Part shown: in pieces, positions 25,569 through 33,316 of the stretch
How positions within the stretch are numbered: the stretch's first letter is position 1
Layout: every line of letters begins with the position of its first letter
Origin: JALZVT01 sp964519335
Lineage (GTDB): Bacteria; Pseudomonadota; Gammaproteobacteria; Pseudomonadales; Azotimanducaceae
DNA length: 64,000 nt
NCBI GenBank assembly: GCA_964519335.1
Contig: CAZFIA010000002.1
Span: forward strand, 1 to 64,000
Direction: 5' to 3'
Program-made: the position numbers and the translations under genes
The notes under the pieces: generated by a model
The model's input: the letters and a program-made list of their open reading frames with translations, nothing else
Databases searched by the model: none
What the model was told of the DNA's origin: nothing

Positions 25569-27362
25569 TCAGGAGCTGGCTTTTGCCGCTGCTGCGCTCT
25601 CGACCTGTCTATTGGTGAGCCACTGCTGGGCCATAGATAACAGGTTATTTGTTAGCCAATAGAGCACGAGACCCGCCGGGAAGAACAGGAATAGCGCGGT
25701 AAACATGATCGGCATAAATTTCATTACTTTTGCCTGCATGGGATCAACCGGGGCAGGATTGAGCGTCTGCATCAAAAACATGCTGCCACCCATGAGAATC
25801 GGCAACACAAAGAATTTGTCCATGGCCGCGAGATCTACGATCCACGCAAAGAAGGGCGCCTGGCGAAGTTCGACACTTTCAAACAGCACCCAATACAAAG
25901 CTAGAAACACAGGCATCTGCAAAAGCATGGGCAAACAGCCACCCAACGGGTTTACCTTTTCTTTCTTATACAGCGCCATCATTTCTTGTGACAGTTTCTG
26001 TCGATCGTCTGCGTGACGTTCCTGCAGTTTCTTTAACTTTGGCGCAACCCGGCGCATATTTGCCATGGATTTGAAGCTTGCCGCAGACAGGGGATACAAC
26101 ACGGCCTTAACAACCACCGTCATCAAAATAATGGCTACACCCCAGTTACCCACTATGCCTTGCAGGAAAGTCAGCAATTTGAATAGCGGAACGGCCATCC
26201 ACCAAAGAAAACCGTAGTCGACCGTTAGGTTCAGGTTGTCGGCTAGCTCGGCCAGGCGTTCCTGGTCTTTTGGACCCACATAAAATGTGCTGCGCCATTC
26301 GCCGGTCGCTCCCGCTTCAATCTGTTTTGCAGGGCCTATAAAGCCGATGGTATAGGTGCCGTCGTCCTTCCGATCACCATATATTCTATTGGTTTCCCCG
26401 GCATTACCTATCCAAGCACTCAGGAAGTAGTGCTGCAACATGGCCACCCAGCCACCGTCGACAGTTTCATCTAGTCGCTTTTCATCAAGATCATCGAAGT
26501 CAATTTTTTCATAGCGCGATTCGGCCGTGGTGATTGCACCACCAAGGTAAGGCTGTGGGCCCAGAGTAAAGGTTGTCTCTCCTACCGCAGGTTGGCTATC
26601 GCGCTTAATTTGACCAAAAAAGCTCGCCTGAAAAGGGTTGCTTGTGGCGTTGGCTATTTTGTAACTCACGTCTACGGAGTAACTATCGCTCGAAAACAGA
26701 AATGTCTTTTCCACGCCAACGCCATTGTCTTGTGCGGATAAGACCAGAGCCTTGTCAGTACCACTTTCCACCCGGTATTCAGACGCATCAGCGGTGAACA
26801 AAGGTCGTTTGCCACCTTTGTCGAGACCGTTAGGACCTATAAGTCCGCTTTGCGCGATATAGGTTCGCCCGTCACTGCGGTCAAGCAACGTGAAGGCTTC
26901 GTCAGGTTGCTCAAGCGTTACCGGAAATTTGGGTAACCGGGCGCGAACAATATCTCCGCCACGTAAATCAATCCAAACCTCCAGCGAATCGGTGTAGACC
27001 TTGACCAACCTCGTATCTGCAATACCTGTTGGTTTCGTGCCTGTAGCGCCATTAGACCCGGGGGCAGAATTTGGCGTGCCCGATGGCAGTATGAGGCTAG
27101 CATCTGGCACATCAGAATCTGTTTCTAGAGCAATAAGGTCGGCATCGGGCATGTCGGAGCCGGCCCCAACGGCCGTTGCTGAACCATTTGGAGACCCTAC
27201 GCCCGCTTCAGATCCAGTACTGGGACCAAGATCAACACTGTCTGAAACTACCGTGCGCTGGGCTGATTCTCCGTAGTCGTCCGTCCAGGCGAGGATCAAC
27301 AGGTAACCTGTGGCCGCAAGCGCGACCATGAGAATCAAGCGCTGGAGTTCGGTGGGTATCAT
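25569..27362 (-). CDS. yidC: Membrane protein insertase YidC
   Basis: 597 residues. Domain order: N-terminal membrane anchor, a Gly/Ser/Pro-rich linker, the large periplasmic beta-sandwich P1 domain (about 120-360), then the five-helix insertase core with YPLSAASFKSMANMRRVAPKLKKL and PLGGCLPMLLQMPVFLALYW. It inserts membrane proteins including the c subunit of ATP synthase, encoded in the same array. The gene overlaps the yidD stop by four bases. The linker at 35-110 is longer and more acidic than usual. Confidence 0.96.
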   Translation of the reverse strand: MIPTELQRLILMVALAATGYLLILAWTDDYGESAQRTVVSDSVDLGPSTGSEAGVGSPNGSATAVGAGSDMPDADLIALETDSDVPDASLILPSGTPNSAPGSNGATGTKPTGIADTRLVKVYTDSLEVWIDLRGGDIVRARLPKFPVTLEQPDEAFTLLDRSDGRTYIAQSGLIGPNGLDKGGKRPLFTADASEYRVESGTDKALVLSAQDNGVGVEKTFLFSSDSYSVDVSYKIANATSNPFQASFFGQIKRDSQPAVGETTFTLGPQPYLGGAITTAESRYEKIDFDDLDEKRLDETVDGGWVAMLQHYFLSAWIGNAGETNRIYGDRKDDGTYTIGFIGPAKQIEAGATGEWRSTFYVGPKDQERLAELADNLNLTVDYGFLWWMAVPLFKLLTFLQGIVGNWGVAIILMTVVVKAVLYPLSAASFKSMANMRRVAPKLKKLQERHADDRQKLSQEMMALYKKEKVNPLGGCLPMLLQMPVFLALYWVLFESVELRQAPFFAWIVDLAAMDKFFVLPILMGGSMFLMQTLNPAPVDPMQAKVMKFMPIMFTALFLFFPAGLVLYWLTNNLLSMAQQWLTNRQVESAAAAKASS

Positions 27363-27670
27363 GCGCTCGTCCTGTTAACTGCATTAGAGACTGTCGCCTG
27401 GTGTATCTCGGGTACTTCGTCAATTCCGCCGGGGTGCCAGGGTCCGCACTTCACAAGCCGGCACAGTGCAAGCCAGCTGCCACGTACAGGGCCAAACTGC
27501 TCGATACTGAGCTTTGCATAGGTCGAGCAGCTGGGGTGAAACCGACAACGATTTCCGAGCCATGGGCTTAAGAGCAATTTATAAGCCTGTAGACCGCCAA
27601 CAAGCAACCTAACAAACACACCGCGCAGGGTGGCCAGAACTTTATTCATCATTTTGTTCAGCTTAGCCAA
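27359..27670 (-). CDS. yidD: Membrane protein insertion efficiency factor YidD
   Basis: 103 residues; a start at Met7 or Met8 would match the family length better. The YidD core reads YKLLLSPWLGNRCRFHPSCS, followed by YAKLSIEQFGPVRGSWLALC and KCGPWHPGGIDEVP, with three conserved Cys. It is a small amphipathic protein at the inner membrane that aids YidC-dependent insertion. It lies between rnpA (2 bp) and yidC (4-bp overlap), the universal position. Confidence 0.92.
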   Translation of the reverse strand: MAKLNKMMNKVLATLRGVFVRLLVGGLQAYKLLLSPWLGNRCRFHPSCSTYAKLSIEQFGPVRGSWLALCRLVKCGPWHPGGIDEVPEIHQATVSNAVNRTSA

Positions 27671-27672
27671 AG

Positions 27673-28056
27673 TCAGCGACTACCCGGGTTCGTTTCTGAG
27701 CGCTGCATTTTGCCGAACAAGGCGGCCACGTCGCCAGCGCTAACTTCAACATCAGGTTTACGGGCCAGCCGCACGATGATGTCTATCGCCGGCAATTCAG
27801 CGCTTGTGCGACGAAACCCTTCCCGAACCAACCGTTTTACCCGATTGCGCTGCACCGCCAGCGGCAGAAATCGCTTGGCAATCACCAATCCCAGGCGCGG
27901 GCCCAGATAAGATATCGATCGGGGTCCCGGCTTGAAAATAGCCTGCAGTGCGCCATGGGAGCAACGACTGTTGGGCCGTGCGAACACATGATCGAAATCC
28001 GCTTTAATTTTCAAGCGATTAGAAGAAGGAAACCGATTAGAAACAGGGTCGCTCAA
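27673..28056 (-). CDS. rnpA: Ribonuclease P protein component
   Basis: 127 residues. The RNR motif is QRNRVKRLVREGFR and the N-terminal strand region includes LKIKADFDHVF. The protein binds the catalytic RNA and helps recognise the 5' leader of pre-tRNAs. The N terminus before SSNRLKIK is a short extension, so the start may be internal. It is 38 bp from rpmH, with which it is normally cotranscribed. Confidence 0.93.
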   Translation of the reverse strand: MSDPVSNRFPSSNRLKIKADFDHVFARPNSRCSHGALQAIFKPGPRSISYLGPRLGLVIAKRFLPLAVQRNRVKRLVREGFRRTSAELPAIDIIVRLARKPDVEVSAGDVAALFGKMQRSETNPGSR

Positions 28057-28094
28057 CCCAGTATCGGACCCTGCTTTGGGTCCGGATGGTGGTT

Positions 28095-28229
28095 TCAGAC
28101 CGACAGCCGCTTTCGCCCTTTAGCTCGGCGGGCATTAAGGACATGACGACCGCCTTTGGTGGCCATCCTCGCCCGAAAACCGTGGGTGCGTGCGCGCTTG
28201 ATGGTGCTTGGCTGAAAGGTTCTTTTCAT
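28095..28229 (-). CDS. rpmH: 50S ribosomal protein L34
   Basis: Translation of the minus strand from the ATG at 28229 gives 44 residues: it starts MKRTFQPSTIKRARTHGFRA and ends ARRAKGRKRLSV before a TGA. This is the complete L34 family pattern, including the MATKGGRHVLNARR segment. The protein is a very basic component of the large ribosomal subunit. It is the first gene of the leftward array and marks the left edge of the origin region. A strong promoter lies upstream. Confidence 0.97.
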   Translation of the reverse strand: MKRTFQPSTIKRARTHGFRARMATKGGRHVLNARRAKGRKRLSV

Positions 28230-28268
28230 GACGGGCTCTGTGGAGGTCGCGCTTTCAAGGGGGGCGGG

Positions 28269-28297
28269 ATTCTAAGTACGCCCTAGACGACTGTCAA
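28269..28297 (-). promoter_or_regulatory. Predicted sigma70 promoter of rpmH-rnpA
   Basis: On the minus strand TTGACA (28297-28292, perfect consensus) and TAGAAT (28274-28269, five of six matches) are separated by 17 bases. The -10 box is 40 bp from the L34 start codon. It is the best-looking promoter in the window. Confidence 0.75.
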
Positions 28298-28328
28298 ATC
28301 GCGTATCGCGCCGCAGAGATCGAGAACA

Positions 28329-28350
28329 GGCCCAGAAAAGACCCAGAAAA
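28329..28350. repeat. 11-bp x2 tandem repeat upstream of rpmH
   Basis: GGCCCAGAAAA (28329-28339) is followed at once by GACCCAGAAAA (28340-28350), one mismatch. It lies between the rpmH promoter and the origin boxes. Confidence 0.75.
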
Positions 28351-28408
28351 TGAAGAGAGGAGACCAGGGCAAATAAAAAGAATAGGAGATTTGTCTTTTT
28401 GGTTTCTT

Positions 28409-28424
28409 CCGGGCTTAAGCCCGG
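28409..28424. other. Perfect 16-bp palindrome in origin region
   Basis: CCGGGCTTAAGCCCGG is its own reverse complement. It sits left of the DnaA boxes. It lacks a following T-tract on either strand, so it is not a good terminator; a protein-binding site is possible. Confidence 0.5.
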
Positions 28425-28670
28425 GAAGCAGTACTTTAGAGGCTAAGTTTATTGTTGATTACTTATTGGTAAGCCAATGACCTGTGGACAGCTAAGCCAA
28501 GACCCTGTTTTAAAGTTAATTTTGCCCAGGGCCAGGGTGTGAAAAAGCTGCGAGCAAGTCCGGTATTGGTATCGAATAAGTTCAAATTTGTGCACACGCG
28601 GGCTCGATGACCATTTTTTCTCTAGTAATTACGCAGTTGCCCACAGCTCAGCAAACAGGTTTTACACAAG

Positions 28671-28679
28671 TTATCCACA
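28671..28679 (+). promoter_or_regulatory. Perfect DnaA box
   Basis: TTATCCACA matches the consensus fully. A second box with one mismatch, TTTTACACA, ends two bases before it at 28668 in the same orientation, forming a close tandem pair. Confidence 0.85.
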
Positions 28680-29265
28680 ATTGAAGATTTTTGGTTTTTT
28701 CGTCGTCGGCTTGCGTGAAAATTCTTTTATCGCGTAAGCGATTGAATTCTTGAGGGTTCGGATTCAATTAACTGCGATGTGATATTTTTTTGACATCAGG
28801 GCGTGGCACTTGTGTGACAAACGCGCTTAAAATGCTCGCTCATTCAGGGCACTTGTTGATAGGGAACGGCTGCGAAGTAAAAAACAGTCCTCCTGTATTT
28901 ATGTGGCTTTTGGCTGGTATTTCGGGGTAAATCTTTCTAGAAATACGGCCATACAAGAGTGTGTAGCAAGAACGTATTTGAATACGTCATTTGTTCTCTT
29001 CAAATAATCTGCTGATGGATCACAGAAGTAAGTTTGTTGTTTTGGAAGAACGAACACGCATGAAAGAGCTCTTGTAATTAGATCTATGGACGGTCTATAG
29101 AACTGCAATAAAGGCAATTAGAAAGAATGCATCTAGTCCAAATTGATTCAAAAAAAGATCAAAAAGGACTGGCAAACAAGAATATTAGTAAGGTTTAAGC
29201 GCTTTCTCACTCCGTTTTAATCGGCCAAAACTTTTTAAAGTCAAGGCCAGATTATGGCAATGCAG

Positions 29266-29290
29266 AAAACCACAGTGCAGCGGTGGTTTT
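29266..29290 (+). other. Stem-loop in dnaA leader
   Basis: AAAACCAC (29266-29273) pairs perfectly with GTGGTTTT (29283-29290) around a 9-base loop. The T-rich right arm gives it some resemblance to an attenuator about 100 bp before dnaA. Confidence 0.4.
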
Positions 29291-29304
29291 TGAAGCATGC
29301 AGGC

Positions 29305-29332
29305 AACGCAAAGCATAGAACGCAAAGCGTAG
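29305..29332. repeat. 14-bp x2 tandem repeat in dnaA leader
   Basis: AACGCAAAGCATAG (29305-29318) is followed directly by AACGCAAAGCGTAG (29319-29332), one mismatch. It lies 58 bp before the dnaA start. Confidence 0.85.
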
Positions 29333-29389
29333 AGAGAAGAAGCGTACTAACTGAAACTAGCCACTTTCTTTTGTGGGGGACTCACTTAG

Positions 29390-30832
29390 GTGGAACGGGC
29401 AATTTGGCGGCAGTGTATTGAGCAGCTGCAAGACGAACTATCGGCTGAAGACTTTAATACTTGGATTCGACCCTTACAGGCGCGGCAGTCTGATGCGGGT
29501 GTCACTATTTATGCGCCCAACCGATACGTGGAACGCCGCGTATCTGAAAATTACTTGCCCAAAATTGCGCAAATGCTTGAACTGCTGGCGGAATCAGATC
29601 AGGCGTCGGTCGTTGATATTCAAGTAGGTAGCGCGGAAGGGACCGCTGGCGCGGCTTCCAGCCCATTAGCCGAGCCCTCTTTCAATGGTTCTATCGCTGG
29701 CGCTGGTTCTGGCGCTGCATCTGGCCCCGAATCTCCATCTATTAGTCTTTCCGGTCAAAATGAATCGGCAGAGGCCGGCGAGCTGGAGCCGCTCCGCGCA
29801 GGGCGCCATCAAGAGTCGGTGCTTAACTCCGGCCATACCTTTACCAACTTTGTTGAAGGCAAGTCGAACGAGCTCGCCCGGGCTGCAGCTAGCCAGGTGG
29901 CCGCTAATGCCGGCGTCGCTTACAACCCGCTGCTTTTGTATGGCGGCGTGGGTTTGGGCAAAACCCACCTGATGAACGCGATCGGTAACGAGATACTAAA
30001 AAAGCAGCCTGACGCCAGGGTGGTTTATCTGCATTCCCAAAGGTTTGTGCAGGATATGGTGCGAGCGCTGCAGACGAATACGATGCAGGCCTTTGTCGAC
30101 TACTACAAAGGCATTGATGCGTTGCTGATTGATGACATTCAGTTCTTTGCCAACAAGCTGAGGTCGCAAGAAGAATTCTTTCACGTCTTTAATGCCTTGC
30201 TTGAAACGGACAAGCAGATGGTGATGACCTGTGATCGGTATCCGCGTGAAATAGATGGCCTCGAAGAACGTCTACAGTCGAGATTTGTTTGGGGTCTGAC
30301 AGTCGAGATGGAGCAGCCGGATCTTGAGACCCGGGTGGCTATCCTCATGAAAAAGGCAGAGCTTGATGGTGTAGAGCTCGGGCAAGAAGTGGCGTTCTAT
30401 ATAGCGGAACGCGTTCGTTCTAACGTTCGAGAGCTGGAAGGTGCTTTGCGTCGGGTAGAAGCAAACGCAAGCTTTACTGGCCAGTCTATTACTATCGAGC
30501 AGGTCAAGGTTGCTTTGCGAGATCTGTTTGCTGTCTCCGAGCGGTTGATCAGCATTGAGAACATTCAGCGCATTGTCGCGGAGTACTACAAAATAAAGCA
30601 CGCCGACATGTTGTCGAAGCGCCGGACACGAACGGTTGCCCGGCCGCGCCAGATGGCCATGTATTTATCGAAAGAGCTGACAAATCATTCGTATCCAGAG
30701 ATTGGCGATGCCTTTGGCGGTCGTGATCACACCACCGTGCTGCATGCGTGTCGGAAGATAACTGAGCTTAAAGAGCGCATGCCCGATCTCGAAGAAGATC
30801 ATCGTAATCTCACGCGTTTGCTTACTGGTTAG
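29390..30832 (+). CDS. dnaA: Chromosomal replication initiator DnaA
   Basis: 480 residues from a GTG at 29390, chosen because MERAIWRQCIEQLQDELSAEDFNTWIRPL is the family N terminus. Domain I is followed by a Ser/Gly/Ala-rich linker (about 85-145). The AAA+ core has Walker A GGVGLGKTH, Walker B LLIDDIQF and the sensor segment RLQSRFVWGL. Domain IV ends with the DnaA-box-binding signature GGRDHTTVLHACRKI. It melts oriC and loads the helicase. A GTGGGGG stretch about 11 bases upstream is the likely ribosome site. Confidence 0.98.
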   Translation: MERAIWRQCIEQLQDELSAEDFNTWIRPLQARQSDAGVTIYAPNRYVERRVSENYLPKIAQMLELLAESDQASVVDIQVGSAEGTAGAASSPLAEPSFNGSIAGAGSGAASGPESPSISLSGQNESAEAGELEPLRAGRHQESVLNSGHTFTNFVEGKSNELARAAASQVAANAGVAYNPLLLYGGVGLGKTHLMNAIGNEILKKQPDARVVYLHSQRFVQDMVRALQTNTMQAFVDYYKGIDALLIDDIQFFANKLRSQEEFFHVFNALLETDKQMVMTCDRYPREIDGLEERLQSRFVWGLTVEMEQPDLETRVAILMKKAELDGVELGQEVAFYIAERVRSNVRELEGALRRVEANASFTGQSITIEQVKVALRDLFAVSERLISIENIQRIVAEYYKIKHADMLSKRRTRTVARPRQMAMYLSKELTNHSYPEIGDAFGGRDHTTVLHACRKITELKERMPDLEEDHRNLTRLLTG

Positions 30833-30935
30833 CCGTAGCCGCCTTTCTGTTGGTGCAACTGGGCGCGTGGGCGTGCAAACTGGCAGGGATATAACTTGCC
30901 CATCGCGAGAGACCAAAGGCCCGGCAGGGAATACG

Positions 30936-31004
30936 GGACGGCATGAAGCATAGGACGGCATGAAGCATTGGACGGCATGAAGCATTGGACGGATATGAAG
31001 CATA
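30936..31004 (+). repeat. 17-bp x4 tandem repeat in dnaN leader
   Basis: The unit GGACGGCATGAAGCATA/T occurs at 30936, 30953 and 30970, with a fourth, 18-bp variant at 30987-31004. Each copy contains a GGA and, a few bases later, an ATG. The array fills most of the dnaA-dnaN spacer. Confidence 0.92.
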
Positions 31005-31015
31005 AGCAGCTATGA
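30943..31015 (+). promoter_or_regulatory. Chain of three overlapping leader mini-ORFs before dnaN
   Basis: Within the repeat array three short frames follow each other: MKHRTA (30943-30963), MKHWTA (30960-30980) and MKHWTDMKHKQL (30977-31015). Each stop overlaps the next start as ATGA, and the last TGA overlaps the dnaN ATG at 31012 in the same way. The arrangement predicts ribosome termination-reinitiation into dnaN. The frames are read directly; translation is inference. Confidence 0.5.
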
Positions 31016-32118
31016 AATTAGAAACCACACGCGAAGCCTTGCTAAAACCGTTACAGCTCGCCTCTGGCGTTGTTGAGCGCCGGCAGACCCTGCCGGTGTT
31101 GGCCAACCTGTTGGTTGTGGCAGAAAAAGGTGTTCTAACCTTGTCCGGCACCGACCTCGAAGTGGAAGTGCAGGCCAGAATTACCGACGGTGTTGATATT
31201 AAGACCGAAGGCCGAGCAACGCTGCCGGCCCGTAAGCTGATGGACATCTGGCGCTCACTCCCTGAGGGTGCCGCCGTTTCGATAACGGTCGATGGCACCA
31301 AATCGACCGTTCGGTCGGGCCGAAGCCGATTTACCCTGGCCACGTTACCGGCGGCGGATTTTCCTAGTGTTGAAGGGGGCGAGTCGTCGGTGGAGCTTGC
31401 TCTTGAGCAACCTCAACTTAAGCGCTTAATCGACAGAGTCAGCTTTTCTATGGCCCAACAGGACGTTCGGTATTTTCTGAACGGCATGCTGCTCGAGGTA
31501 GATGCGGATGGCGTACGCTCTGTGGCTACTGATGGGCATCGCCTGGCGCAGGCGAATCTTTCCGGCGTAACGGGTGGGGGCGGCTTTTGTGAGGCCATTG
31601 TTCCGCGCAAGGGTGTTGGAGAGCTCTCTCGTTTGGTATCTGATAGCGATGCACCCGTCAGTCTAGCCATAGGAAAGGGCCACCTGCGGGCCACACAAGG
31701 TGAGTATACGCTAACCACCAAGTTAGTTGACGGACAATATCCGCCCTATAAGAAGGTGATTCCCCAGGGGGCCGACCAGACCCTGACCGGAGATCGAGAG
31801 ACCCTTAAACAGGCATTTTACCGGGCATCCATCCTTTCTAATGAGAAATACCGCGGTGTGCGACTCAGCTTCGAAAACGATCTGCTGACCATTCAGGCGA
31901 ATAACCCTGAGCAAGAAGAAGCTGAAGAGTCGGTGGCGGTAGATTACTCGGGCGAGTCTATGGAAATCGGCTTCAACGTCAGCTACCTGCAAGACATCAT
32001 GTCGGTGATCAACACCGACTCGGTGCGCATTTCCTTAACGGATGCCAATAGCAGCGCGCTGGTTGAGGGCGATGGCGAAGATGACATTCTTTATGTTGTT
32101 ATGCCGATGCGTCTCTGA
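31012..32118 (+). CDS. dnaN: DNA polymerase III beta sliding clamp
   Basis: 368 residues. The three repeated clamp domains are evident: MKLETTREALLKPLQLASGVVERRQTLPVLANLL starts domain 1, SFSMAQQDVRYFLNGMLLE lies in domain 2, and the C terminus ends DDILYVVMPMRL, the peptide-binding cleft end. It encircles DNA and tethers replicative polymerases. There is no clear Shine-Dalgarno of its own close to the ATG; the start overlaps a leader mini-ORF instead. Confidence 0.98.
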   Translation: MKLETTREALLKPLQLASGVVERRQTLPVLANLLVVAEKGVLTLSGTDLEVEVQARITDGVDIKTEGRATLPARKLMDIWRSLPEGAAVSITVDGTKSTVRSGRSRFTLATLPAADFPSVEGGESSVELALEQPQLKRLIDRVSFSMAQQDVRYFLNGMLLEVDADGVRSVATDGHRLAQANLSGVTGGGGFCEAIVPRKGVGELSRLVSDSDAPVSLAIGKGHLRATQGEYTLTTKLVDGQYPPYKKVIPQGADQTLTGDRETLKQAFYRASILSNEKYRGVRLSFENDLLTIQANNPEQEEAEESVAVDYSGESMEIGFNVSYLQDIMSVINTDSVRISLTDANSSALVEGDGEDDILYVVMPMRL

Positions 32119-32165
32119 TCACTATTTGATTCGCCGCCCGATTGTTGTTCTGACTAGCTAAGAGC

Positions 32166-33236
32166 GTGCACATTGCGGAGCTGGAAATAGACAGTCTGCG
32201 CATTCTCTCGGAAGTGCGCTGCCAGCTCGACGCGCGGACAAATCTGTTTCAAGGGTCTAATGGTGCGGGCAAGACAGCCGTGCTGGAAGCGGTGCATTTG
32301 TTAGCGACCGGCCGATCGTTCAGGTCTGGAGGGCCGCGTGGATTGATTCGTCACGGCGACTCGACGCTTAGAATACGGGCGCAACTTGGTTCGGGGCTCT
32401 GGCTTGCGCTTGAGCGCTCGACAACTGGGGGTTTTCGGGGTCGGCGGGGCACTGATACCGTTCAGCGAATGTCAGATCTGGCCCGGGAGTTACCCGTACA
32501 GTTGTTGTTGCCTGATGCGGCTGAGCTAATTTTTGGCGGACCTGGCGAGCGCCGCAGCGCACTTGACTGGGGATTGTTCCACGTGGAACAGAGTTATCAG
32601 GATCTCTCCAGGGACTACAATCAGTCGTTGAAACAGCGAAATGCCTTGCTTCGGAAATCCCAGCTTGGTGGTGTGAGACCCGATCGCGAATTAGGGACCT
32701 GGACTCAAAAGGTTGCCGAGGTAGGAGAACGGCTGACCCTTCTTCGGATGGCGTACGTTGAGCGGCTGGCGCCCATTTTTGCGAGCACCCTACACGAGCT
32801 TAGCCCGGAGCTGTCTCTCACCATTGATTATCAGCCTGGGCACGAAACCGCGGGACTGTTGGGCCAGTTGGAAGAAGACACCTTAAGGGAGGTGAAACTA
32901 GGCTCTACCCGCTATGGGCCGCATCGAGCGGACCTGAGAATAAGGGCGCTTGATCGACTTGCGGGCTCGGTATTGTCGCGCGGACAGGGTAAAATAGGGG
33001 CTTTCGCAATGCGTCTGGCTCAGGCCCACGACCTGCGTAAACAGACTGGAACAGCGCCAGTATTTTTAGTGGATGACCTTGGGGCGGAGTTGGATCGTTC
33101 GCACAACGAACGGCTATTTTCTGCGCTCCGAGAATTGGATAGCCAGGTATTAGCGACAACCGCTTTGGAGCAGTTGGCCTGGAGCGAGAGTTGGCAAGTG
33201 TTCCACGTGGAACAGGGTGCAGTGGCAGCGCTTTAA
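32166..33236 (+). CDS. recF: DNA replication and repair protein RecF
   Basis: 356 residues from a GTG at 32166. The SMC-like ATPase has Walker A GSNGAGKTAVLEAV, the signature LSRGQGKIGAFAMRLAQA and Walker B PVFLVDDLGAELD. RecF helps load RecA at single-strand gaps. The gene also carries two parS sites, both read as the peptide FHVEQ, so it doubles as the partition centromere. It follows dnaN by 47 bp. Confidence 0.96.
   Translation: MHIAELEIDSLRILSEVRCQLDARTNLFQGSNGAGKTAVLEAVHLLATGRSFRSGGPRGLIRHGDSTLRIRAQLGSGLWLALERSTTGGFRGRRGTDTVQRMSDLARELPVQLLLPDAAELIFGGPGERRSALDWGLFHVEQSYQDLSRDYNQSLKQRNALLRKSQLGGVRPDRELGTWTQKVAEVGERLTLLRMAYVERLAPIFASTLHELSPELSLTIDYQPGHETAGLLGQLEEDTLREVKLGSTRYGPHRADLRIRALDRLAGSVLSRGQGKIGAFAMRLAQAHDLRKQTGTAPVFLVDDLGAELDRSHNERLFSALRELDSQVLATTALEQLAWSESWQVFHVEQGAVAAL
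32575..32590. promoter_or_regulatory. parS site 1, inside recF
   Basis: TGTTCCACGTGGAACA is a perfect 16-bp palindrome, matching the parS consensus of Pseudomonas-type chromosomes. It should be bound by the ParB encoded at 19571-20566. Confidence 0.93.
33199..33214. promoter_or_regulatory. parS site 2, inside recF
   Basis: An identical TGTTCCACGTGGAACA palindrome lies 624 bp from the first, close to the 3' end of recF and in the same reading frame. The pair probably forms a ParB loading cluster. Confidence 0.93.
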
Positions 33237-33248
33237 CAGTAGCGCTGC

Positions 33249-33276
33249 TTAAGACGACAATATTTTGAATTATAAA
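33249..33276 (+). promoter_or_regulatory. Possible gyrB promoter
   Basis: TTAAGA (33249-33254) and TATAAA (33271-33276) are separated by 16 bases, about 40 bp before the gyrB start. The -35 match is weak, which is common in gyrase promoters but leaves the call uncertain. Confidence 0.3.
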
Positions 33277-33316
33277 AGACGCACAAAGTGCGGCTGGTTC
33301 TAGCGACGGAGCTCAG

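Larger units (their letters stand above)
28300..29389. other. Chromosomal replication origin region (oriC), gene-free
   Basis: About 1.1 kb between rpmH and dnaA carries no convincing gene and is clearly richer in A+T than its surroundings. It holds a perfect DnaA box TTATCCACA at 28671-28679 and boxes with one mismatch at 28660-28668, 28588-28596 and (minus strand) 28538-28546. Weaker two-mismatch matches are at 28637-28645 and 28483-28491. T-rich stretches at about 28685-28705 and 28781-28791 are possible unwinding elements. The rpmH-oriC-dnaA order is the one known from Pseudomonas-type genomes. The part from 28900 to 29250 shows nothing I can interpret beyond AT-rich sequence. Confidence 0.8.

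Noticed and set aside
28409..28424. Palindrome considered as an rpmH or dnaA-side terminator
   Set aside because: No T-tract follows on either strand and no gene ends nearby.
28899..29117. 72-codon minus-strand ORF in the origin region
   Set aside because: No signature, composition like the surrounding AT-rich non-coding DNA, and no ribosome site; treated as chance.
30936..31004. dnaN leader repeats considered as a CRISPR or DnaA-box array
   Set aside because: Units are directly adjacent without spacers and do not match the DnaA box.
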